From the NCBI GenBank assembly GCA_014304965.1, contig JACRTZ010000067.1, forward strand, positions 1-6,706: DNA of 6,706 bases. Direction: 5' to 3'. Positions 1-4,815 of this stretch are shown here, one piece after another; positions within the stretch are counted from its first letter, which is position 1, and each line of letters starts with the position of its first letter. The position numbers and the translations under genes were made by a program. Source of the stretch: Vulcanimicrobiota bacterium (GTDB taxonomy: Bacteria; Vulcanimicrobiota; Vulcanimicrobiia; Vulcanimicrobiales; Vulcanimicrobiaceae). Below the pieces are notes generated by a model. The model was not told the origin of the DNA, searched no databases, and was given only the letters and a program-made list of their open reading frames with translations.

Positions 1-254
1 GTGTACGTGTCGGGCGCGAGCGAAATGAACGAGAAATGGCCTCCGCCGTCCGTGGTCGTCGATGCGGATTGCGAAGGGCTCACAACGGAAACCTTCGCGC
101 CGGCCAGCGGACTCGTGGTCCCACTCTGGTCGGCAGCAACGACAACTCCGCTCATCGATCCCGTGGTGCCTGCCAGAACCATTGTTCCCTGACAAAGCAT
201 GGACACGAGGACGAGAACGGCGACGAGCGGATGACTGAAACGGCGTTTCAGCAT
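1..254 (-). CDS. Exported protein with carboxypeptidase-regulatory-like domain, probable TonB-dependent receptor (5' part only)
   Basis: The frame is open from an ATG at 254 to the window edge, giving 84 codons; the 3' end lies outside. The start is supported by a strong AGGAGA ribosome site five bases upstream. Residues 1-28 form a classical signal peptide: a basic start (KRR at 3-5), a hydrophobic core (VAVLVLVSML, 11-20) and a likely cut after VLA at 26-28. The mature part begins GTTGSMSG and continues with the pattern of a carboxypeptidase-regulatory-like beta-sandwich: PLAGAKVSVVSP at 49-60, then TTTDGGGHFSF and a L-A-P-D-T-Y turn at 79-84. This domain is commonly found at the N-terminus of TonB-dependent outer-membrane receptors, the most likely identity, but the plug and barrel are not visible, so another secreted or adhesin-type protein is possible. 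It has its own leader after sucD and is probably a separate transcription unit. Confidence 0.82.
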   Translation of the reverse strand, partial: MLKRRFSHPLVAVLVLVSMLCQGTMVLAGTTGSMSGVVVAADQSGTTSPLAGAKVSVVSPSQSASTTTDGGGHFSFISLAPDTY

Positions 255-259
255 GCTTG

Positions 260-265
260 TCTCCT
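260..265 (-). promoter_or_regulatory. Ribosome binding site of the exported protein
   Basis: The minus strand reads AGGAGA five bases before the ATG at 254. It is among the best Shine-Dalgarno matches in the window and decides the start of a gene that is otherwise visible only as an open frame running off the edge. Confidence 0.8.
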
Positions 266-321
266 GTTTTTAGCTGTTCACTAGTAAAGAACGGTGCGTC
301 GGAATTTCGGCGTGGGAACGC

Positions 322-350
322 AAAAAGCTCGAAGCATCTTCCCTCGCTTC
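322..350 (-). terminator. Weak candidate intrinsic terminator downstream of sucD
   Basis: On the minus strand GAAGC (350-346) and GCTTC (335-331) can pair around a 10-base loop, followed after GAGC by five T residues (326-322). The stem is only five pairs and the T-run is offset by four bases, so this is a marginal terminator. It lies about 75 bases after the sucD stop and about 70 bases before the next start, the right place to separate the two units. Confidence 0.25.
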
Positions 351-389
351 TCGTCTTAAGGCGCGATAATCCTGTTAATACCCTGGGGA

Positions 390-420
390 CCGGCAGGAAT
401 TTGGCATTCGCTCCTGCCGG
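390..420 (-). terminator. Hairpin four bases after the sucD stop
   Basis: A perfect 9-base inverted repeat, CCGGCAGGA with TCCTGCCGG, encloses a 13-base loop and begins at 420, just after the sucD stop codon (425-427). No T-run follows on the minus strand, so it is not a textbook intrinsic terminator. It may act as an mRNA 3'-end stabiliser, a factor-assisted terminator, or be part of a dispersed palindromic repeat. Confidence 0.5.
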
Positions 421-424
421 GATT

Positions 425-1324
425 TCAGACGGCGGCCGCCGCCATCCGTTCCTTTAAGAGTCCCGGAATTTGCGATGGGCGGTCGGCGACCTGAACCCCG
501 GCTGCGGCGAACGCGGCGAGCTTGCTCTCCGGGGTGCCCACGTTGCCCGAAATGATGGCCCCCGCGTGACCCAGCCGCTTGCCCTTCGGCGCGGAGCGGC
601 CGCCGATGAAGGCCACGATTGGCTTCCCCGGCAGGTGCTCGCGGATGAAGGCCGCGGCGTCTTCCTCGTCCGAGCCGCCGATCTCGCCGCAGACCACCAG
701 GGCGTCGGTCTCCGGGTCGCTCGCGAACGAGCGCAGACAGTCCACGAAGGTCATCCCGATGATCGGATCCCCGCCGATGCCGACGCAGGTGGATTGCCCG
801 AGGCCCGCCTTGGTCAGCCCGTCCACGATCTCGTAGGTCAGGGTTCCGGAGCGGGAGATCATCCCGACCCGGCCCGGGGCGAAGACGTGCCCCGGCATGA
901 TTCCGACCAGCGCCCGGCCGGGCGACACGAGGCCGGGGCAGTTGGGTCCGACGATCCGCATGCCGGGGGTGGTCGCGACGATTTTGAGCATGTCGTGGGC
1001 CGGAATCCCCTCGGTCACCGCGACCGCGAGGCCGATCTTCGCGTCGTACGCTTCGTAGAGCGCGTCGGCTGCGAACTGGGGCGGCACGAACAAGATCGTG
1101 TGCGTCGCACCGGTCGCGTCCACTGCATCCTTCACGGTATTGAAGACGGGAACGCCGCCCTCGACCGTGGTCCCGCCCTCGACCGTGGTCCCGCCCTTGC
1201 CCGGCGTCACGCCGCCGACGATGTTCGTTCCGTACGCGAGCATCCGCTGCGTATGAAACAGCCCCTCACGCCCGGTGATGCCCTGCACGATGACCTTGGA
1301 ATTCTTATCGAGATAGATGGACAT
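425..1324 (-). CDS. sucD: Succinyl-CoA synthetase (ligase) alpha subunit
   Basis: The alpha subunit binds CoA and carries the phosphohistidine of the TCA-cycle enzyme that interconverts succinyl-CoA, ADP or GDP and phosphate with succinate, CoA and ATP or GTP. It works in the cytoplasm with SucC. The 299-residue protein starts MSIYLDKNSKVIVQG and shows the N-terminal CoA-binding Rossmann-type domain, the VTPGKGG CoA loop (39-45), GPNCPG (126-131), the SRSGTLTYE stretch (158-166), STCVGIGGDP (178-187), GEIGG (213-217) and the active-site phosphohistidine in GHAGAI (His253). E. coli SucD is 289 residues; six of the extra residues come from a tandem duplication just after the CoA loop (GTTVEG at 45-50 and 51-56). 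The ATG at 1324 has a weak AAAGAG ribosome site. It is 210 bases from sucC, an unusually wide gap for this pair, filled by an inverted-repeat element. Confidence 0.97.
   Translation of the reverse strand: MSIYLDKNSKVIVQGITGREGLFHTQRMLAYGTNIVGGVTPGKGGTTVEGGTTVEGGVPVFNTVKDAVDATGATHTILFVPPQFAADALYEAYDAKIGLAVAVTEGIPAHDMLKIVATTPGMRIVGPNCPGLVSPGRALVGIMPGHVFAPGRVGMISRSGTLTYEIVDGLTKAGLGQSTCVGIGGDPIIGMTFVDCLRSFASDPETDALVVCGEIGGSDEEDAAAFIREHLPGKPIVAFIGGRSAPKGKRLGHAGAIISGNVGTPESKLAAFAAAGVQVADRPSQIPGLLKERMAAAAV
1155..1197. repeat. 18-base in-frame tandem duplication inside sucD
   Basis: Two exact 18-base copies lie at 1157-1174 and 1175-1192, and the period continues over flanking bases to span 1155-1197 (about 2.4 units). 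Each unit encodes six residues, so SucD reads GTTVEG twice, next to the CoA-binding GKGG loop. Typical SucD sequences have one such segment, for example GKGGTTHLG in E. coli. The two copies are identical at the DNA level, suggesting a recent event. Confidence 0.9.
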
Positions 1325-1329
1325 GAACG

Positions 1330-1335
1330 CTCTTT
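1330..1335 (-). promoter_or_regulatory. Weak ribosome binding site of sucD
   Basis: The minus strand reads AAAGAG five bases ahead of the sucD ATG. The match to the Shine-Dalgarno consensus is partial. I saw no convincing promoter between this site and the inverted-repeat element upstream. Confidence 0.4.
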
Positions 1336-1424
1336 CTTAGCAGTGTTCCCGTGCAGCACCGACCCATTACTTTTTTCTCCGGGCGCACTTGAGGGGAGGG
1401 CGGCACGACGGCGCTGAGGGGCGT

Positions 1425-1469
1425 CCATTTTTTGGCGCGAAGCCATGGATGGCGAGAGCGCAAAAATGG
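1425..1469. repeat. Internal hairpin A of the inverted-repeat element
   Basis: CCATTTTT (1425-1432) pairs with AAAAATGG (1462-1469) and GCGC (1435-1438) with GCGC (1458-1461), leaving a two-base bulge at 1433-1434. The loop itself contains a small palindrome, GCCAT-GG-ATGGC. The A/T tracts sit inside the stem, so this is not a terminator tail. Confidence 0.65.
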
Positions 1470-1476
1470 TCGAGCA

Positions 1477-1501
1477 GAAATTTCGCACGAAGCGAAATTT
1501 C
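1477..1501. repeat. Internal hairpin B of the inverted-repeat element
   Basis: GAAATTTCGC (1477-1486) and GCGAAATTTC (1492-1501) are perfect reverse complements over ten bases around a five-base loop. On the minus strand it follows the sucC stop by about 33 bases. A T5 run occurs about ten bases further on, too distant for a standard intrinsic terminator. Confidence 0.8.
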
Positions 1502-1534
1502 GAGCGTCCCCGAAGCGCGTCGTGCTGGCCGACC

Positions 1535-2698
1535 TCAAGTGCGCGCCATCTCCACCGCCATTTTCGCGCCTTCGTCCATCGTTTCGACCGGATTCATGCC
1601 GGCCTCGGCGAGAATCGCCCGCCCTTCTTTTTCGTTCGTTCCGGTCAAGCGGATGACCAGGGGCACTTTGCGGAGATCGTTGCCGCTCAAGGCTTCGACG
1701 ATGCCGCGCGCTACTTGGTCGCCGCGCGTGATGCCGCCGAAGATGTTGATGAACAGCGCCTTGACTTTGGGGTCGTCGGTGACGAGCTTATAGGAATCCT
1801 TGACGAGCTTCGCTTGCGCGCCGCCGCCGATGTCGAGGAAGTTCGCAGCCGAACCGCCGGCATTGCGAATCGCGTCCATCGTTCCCATGCCGAGACCGGC
1901 GCCGTTCGCGATGACGCCGATGTCGCCGTCGAGCTTCGCGTAATTCGACATGCCGAGGCCGATCGCGACCGCGGCCATTTGGTCGGGGTCGGAGGTGGAT
2001 TGCGCGTTCCACTCTTTGAGATCGGGATGTTTGTACAGGCCGTTGTCGTCGAGTTCCACCTTGGCGTCGGACGCGATGACCGCGCCGTCCTTGGTGAGCA
2101 CGAGCGGGTTGATCTCGACGAGGTTCGCGCCGTATTCCATGAAGAGTTTGTAGAGCCCGGTCAGGATCGAGGGAAACGCTTTGTGAAAGCCGGCGGGGAG
2201 TTTTGCCGCAAAGGCGAGGCGGCGGCCGATGAACGGCGAGTAGCCGATCGCGGGGTCGACCCAGTATTTCGAAATCGCGTCCGGGTCGCGCTCGTTGACT
2301 TCTTCGACGTCCATGCCGCCTTGCGCGGTGACCATGATCGCCGGCTTTTTGGTCGCGCGATCGATCGTGATCGAAACGTAGGCCTCGCTTGCGATCGCAA
2401 CTTTTTCTTCGATGAGGAGCGACTCGACGCGCTCCCCCTCGGGGTTCTGCACGCCCTTGAGAATCTCCCCGATCAGTTCGGTCGCGAGCGCGCGCGCCTC
2501 GGCCGGAGAATCGGCGAACTTGATCCCGCCGGCCTTGCCGCGGCCGCCCATGAGCACCTGACTCTTGAGCACCCACGAACCGGGATTTGCGGCCACGAAC
2601 CGTTCGGCTTCGTCGGCGGTGCGAACGAACGCGCCGCGCGGCGTCGGGATCCCGACCCGCCGAAATAGGTCCTTGCCTTGGAATTCCATCAACTTCAT
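1535..2698 (-). CDS. sucC: Succinyl-CoA synthetase (ligase, ADP-forming type) beta subunit
   Basis: The beta subunit binds succinate and the nucleotide through an ATP-grasp fold and pairs with SucD. The protein has 387 residues, the usual length. Visible landmarks are the N-terminal MKLMEFQGKDLF, Lys45 and GGRGKAGG (51-58) of the nucleotide site, VEINPL (194-199) with the Mg-binding Asn197, SDAKVELDDNG (210-220) with Asp211, the GAGLGMGTMD phosphate loop (266-275), FLDIGGGA (287-294), NIFGGITRGD (318-327) and the C-terminal RLTGTNEKEGR. Pro20 matches the gatekeeper residue of ATP-specific E. coli SucC rather than the Gln of GTP-specific enzymes, so ATP/ADP use is the more likely guess. The ATG at 2698 has a GGAG site seven bases upstream, and the gene starts 25 bases after the acyl-CoA dehydrogenase stop. 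Its last residues (ART) and stop codon lie inside an arm of the inverted-repeat element. Confidence 0.97.
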   Translation of the reverse strand: MKLMEFQGKDLFRRVGIPTPRGAFVRTADEAERFVAANPGSWVLKSQVLMGGRGKAGGIKFADSPAEARALATELIGEILKGVQNPEGERVESLLIEEKVAIASEAYVSITIDRATKKPAIMVTAQGGMDVEEVNERDPDAISKYWVDPAIGYSPFIGRRLAFAAKLPAGFHKAFPSILTGLYKLFMEYGANLVEINPLVLTKDGAVIASDAKVELDDNGLYKHPDLKEWNAQSTSDPDQMAAVAIGLGMSNYAKLDGDIGVIANGAGLGMGTMDAIRNAGGSAANFLDIGGGAQAKLVKDSYKLVTDDPKVKALFINIFGGITRGDQVARGIVEALSGNDLRKVPLVIRLTGTNEKEGRAILAEAGMNPVETMDEGAKMAVEMART

Positions 2699-2705
2699 GG
2701 TCGCA

Positions 2706-2709
2706 CTCC
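2706..2709 (-). promoter_or_regulatory. Ribosome binding site of sucC
   Basis: The minus strand reads GGAG seven bases ahead of the ATG at 2698, supporting that start over the second Met three codons later. Confidence 0.65.
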
Positions 2710-2723
2710 GCTCGCGAGAAAAA

Positions 2724-3896
2724 TCAGCCGAGCTTGCCGAGCAGCGATCGCGCGATGACGATTTGCTGTACTTCGCTCGTACCTTCGTAGATTTCGGTGA
2801 TCTTCGCGTCACGGTAATGACGCTCGACCGGAAACTCGGTCGTGTAACCGTAGCCGCCGTGTATCTGCACGGCTTCGGCCGCATGTTTGCGCGCCGCGGT
2901 GGACGCAAACAGTTTCGCTTTGCTCGCTGCGAGCGCGTGTTCTTCACCCGCGTCTCGCAGCGCCGCAGCTCGGTAGACGAGCAGTCGCGCTGCGTCGAGA
3001 TCGGTCGCCATTTGGGCAATTTTGAACGCGACGCCCTCGAACGAGCCGATCGGTTTGCCGAACGCCTCGCGCTCCTTGGCGAATTTCACGCTCGCATCCA
3101 AACAGGCCGCCAAAATGCCGACCGCTTGCGCGGCAATGCCAATACGACCCGCCGTCAGGACCCGCAGCGCATTTCCTAAGCCTTCGCCTTCGCGGCCGAG
3201 CAGTGCGTCCGCCGGAACGCGCACGTCGTCGAAGGCGATGTCCACGGTGTTGCTCGTATGGATGCCGAGTTTTTCGGTCGTGCGCTCGACGACCACGCCT
3301 TGGCATGCGTTCTCGATGATGAATGCGGAAACGCCTTTGGCGCCCGGTCCCCCCGTGCGAAACATCGCCATCGTCGCGCCCGCGTAGCCGCCGTTCGTGC
3401 ACCATTGCTTGCGGCCGCGCAGCACGAACTGGTCGCCGTCGCGTTTGGCCGTGGAGCGGAGCGCCGCCGCGTCCGAGCCGGCGTCGGATTCGGTGAGCGC
3501 AAAGGCCGCGAGCATCTCGCCGCTCGCAAAGCGCGGCAGATACCGGTCTTTTTGCGCGTCGCTCCCGAGGTTGAGCACGGCCGCCGCGATCATCAAGTGC
3601 ACCGACAGCGTCACCGCCGCGCCCGCATCCACCCGGGCCAACTCCTCGACCGCCAGCGCGTAGGAAACGTAATCGGCGCCCGCGCCGCCGTAACGCTCGG
3701 GAACGATCAGCCCCATCAAGCCGGCTTCGCCCAGTTTCGCGTACAGTTCGCGCGGAAAAGTATGTTCGCGATCCCATTGCGCGATGTGCGGTGCGATCTC
3801 GCGCTGCGCGACCTCGCGCGTCAGACCCGCAACGGCGTTTTGTTCGGACGTGAGTCCGTACTGCGCGCGGACGGGCGCCGGAGCGACGGTGGCCAC
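2724..3896 (-). CDS. Acyl-CoA dehydrogenase (FAD-dependent, probably short-chain or butyryl-CoA type)
   Basis: The enzyme introduces the alpha-beta double bond into acyl-CoA using FAD and passes electrons to electron-transfer flavoprotein. The 390-residue length is normal for the family. Order of landmarks: N-terminal helical domain, VPERYGGAG (65-73), family signature AFALTESDAGSD (131-142), flavin-contacting QWCTNGG (164-170), middle beta domain, KEREAFGKPIGSF (274-286), second signature QIHGGYGYTTEFPVERHYRD (344-363), and catalytic base Glu371 in YEGTSEVQQ. Placement of the base there fits short- and medium-chain and butyryl-CoA enzymes and excludes the isovaleryl and long-chain layouts; exact chain length is uncertain. 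The GTG at 3896 is the best start: it gives family length, lies five bases after the preceding stop, and the first internal Met (61) is too late. No clear Shine-Dalgarno site precedes it, so translation is probably coupled to the upstream gene. Confidence 0.94.
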   Translation of the reverse strand: MATVAPAPVRAQYGLTSEQNAVAGLTREVAQREIAPHIAQWDREHTFPRELYAKLGEAGLMGLIVPERYGGAGADYVSYALAVEELARVDAGAAVTLSVHLMIAAAVLNLGSDAQKDRYLPRFASGEMLAAFALTESDAGSDAAALRSTAKRDGDQFVLRGRKQWCTNGGYAGATMAMFRTGGPGAKGVSAFIIENACQGVVVERTTEKLGIHTSNTVDIAFDDVRVPADALLGREGEGLGNALRVLTAGRIGIAAQAVGILAACLDASVKFAKEREAFGKPIGSFEGVAFKIAQMATDLDAARLLVYRAAALRDAGEEHALAASKAKLFASTAARKHAAEAVQIHGGYGYTTEFPVERHYRDAKITEIYEGTSEVQQIVIARSLLGKLG

Positions 3897-3901
3897 GATC
3901 G

Positions 3902-4813
3902 CTACGCGGTCGCGGTCGCGGCCGCGACGCCGTTCGGCGAGCTTTGCTGCTCGCGCACGATCGAGCCGCCGGGACCCGAATACTGGTAAAAGCCTTTGCC
4001 GGTCTTGCGTCCGAGCCAGCCGGCATCCACGTATTCGCGCAGCAGCGGGCACGGCCGGTATTTCGAATCGTTGAAGCCGTCGTACAGCACGCGCAAGATC
4101 GAAAGCAACGTGTCGAGACCAATGAAGTCGGCGAGTTCGAACGGCCCCATCGGATGGTTCATGCCCAGACGCATCACGGTGTCGATCGATTCGACCGTCC
4201 CGACGCCTTCATACAGCGCGAAGATCGCTTCGTTGAGCATCGGACACAGCACCCGATTGGAGACGAAGCCCGGAAAGTTGCGCACTTCGACCGGCGTCTT
4301 CCCGTGCGCGACCGCGAGTTCGCGGACGACTTCGTATGTCGCTTGCGTCGTCGCGATGCCACGAATGATTTCGACGAGTTTCATCGCCGGCACCGGGTTG
4401 AAGTAATGCATGCCGATGACCGAACCTGGCCGCGAGGTCGCCGCCGCAAGTTTCGTGATCGAGATCGAGGACGTGTTGCTCGCGAGGATGGCGTCGGGCG
4501 GCGTGAGTTCGTCCAGGCGTTTGAACAACGCAATCTTCAAGGTTTCGTTTTCGGTCGCGGCCTCGATCGCGATATCTGCGTCCACTTTTTCGAGTTCGGG
4601 CATGGGCGTGATCCGGCCGAGCGCCGCGTCGCGATCGGCCGGCGAGAGTTTGCCCTTGTCCACCGCGCGATTGAGGTTCTGCGTGATGGTTCGCAAACCA
4701 CGGTCCACGAGTTCGAGGCCACGATCGTTGAGCAGCACCTCGTTGCCGGCGGACGCCGCAACTTGTGCGATGCCGCCGCCCATTTGGCCCGCGCCGACGA
4801 CGAGTACGCGCAA
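3902..4813 (-). CDS. hbd: 3-hydroxybutyryl-CoA (3-hydroxyacyl-CoA) dehydrogenase, single-function
   Basis: The enzyme interconverts 3-hydroxyacyl-CoA and 3-ketoacyl-CoA with NAD(P). The 303-residue protein shows an N-terminal Rossmann fold with GAGQMGGGIA (7-16) and the adenosine-ribose Asp30, IEAATEN (83-89), SNTSSISIT (112-120), catalytic His136 in GMHYFNP, Glu148 of the His-Glu pair in KLVE, PGFVSNRVL (181-189), and a C-terminal helical domain with NHPMGPFELADFIGLD (219-234) and GWLGRKTGKGFYQY (265-278). It closely follows the clostridial Hbd layout and has a tail of about 25 Ala/Thr/Ser-rich residues beyond the usual end. No ATG lies near the conserved N-terminus; TTG at 4813, two bases after the thiolase stop, is the best start, with CTG at 4819 as an alternative. 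No clear Shine-Dalgarno site is seen, pointing to translational coupling. FadB2 or PaaH-like roles are equally possible. Confidence 0.94.
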   Translation of the reverse strand: MRVLVVGAGQMGGGIAQVAASAGNEVLLNDRGLELVDRGLRTITQNLNRAVDKGKLSPADRDAALGRITPMPELEKVDADIAIEAATENETLKIALFKRLDELTPPDAILASNTSSISITKLAAATSRPGSVIGMHYFNPVPAMKLVEIIRGIATTQATYEVVRELAVAHGKTPVEVRNFPGFVSNRVLCPMLNEAIFALYEGVGTVESIDTVMRLGMNHPMGPFELADFIGLDTLLSILRVLYDGFNDSKYRPCPLLREYVDAGWLGRKTGKGFYQYSGPGGSIVREQQSSPNGVAAATATA

Positions 4814-4815
4814 AA

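Larger units (their letters stand above)
1383..1544. repeat. Composite inverted-repeat element between sucC and sucD (MITE- or REP-like candidate)
   Basis: Two arms of about 40 bases face each other. Plus strand 1383-1394 and minus strand 1544-1533 both read GCGCACTTGAGG. After a divergent 7-8 base spacer both read GCACGACG (1403-1410 and 1525-1518), then CGCT, two mismatches, GGGG and CG, with single-base gaps, ending near 1423 and 1505. About 30 of 41 positions match. Between the arms are two hairpins (1425-1469 and 1477-1501), so a single strand can fold into a three-way junction. No coding frame in it resembles a known protein. It fills most of the gap in an otherwise compact operon, and its sucC-side arm contains the sucC stop codon. 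No clean target-site duplication is visible. Known classes it could belong to are MITEs, REP/BIME-type palindromes, or a structured RNA controlling sucC-sucD expression. Confidence 0.75.

Noticed and set aside
1..192. Short plus-strand frame at the left edge
   Set aside because: It is antisense to the signal-peptide gene, which has a ribosome site and a recognisable export signal and domain.
276..292. Partial palindrome GTTC-N9-GAAC upstream of the exported-protein gene, a possible operator
   Set aside because: Only four outer pairs plus a central ACTAGT are symmetric; too weak to call and no regulator is known.
1325..1382. Possible separate promoter for sucD
   Set aside because: I could not find paired -35 and -10 motifs at proper spacing; the A-rich stretch alone is not enough.
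470..1417. 315-codon plus-strand frame opposite sucD
   Set aside because: The sucD reading has all active-site motifs; this frame is charged, repetitive and featureless.
1376..1553. TCTCC on both sides of the inverted-repeat element as a target-site duplication
   Set aside because: The copies (1376-1380 and 1549-1553) are two and four bases away from the arm ends and are only five bases long; probably chance.
1445..2668. 407-codon plus-strand frame opposite sucC
   Set aside because: Its composition is that of a reverse-complement shadow, it begins inside the inverted-repeat element, and it has no family motifs.
3902..3925. Repeated GCGGTC-type hexamers at the 3' end of the hydroxyacyl-CoA dehydrogenase gene
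   Set aside because: They encode the Ala/Thr tail with one preferred codon each; simple codon bias explains them.
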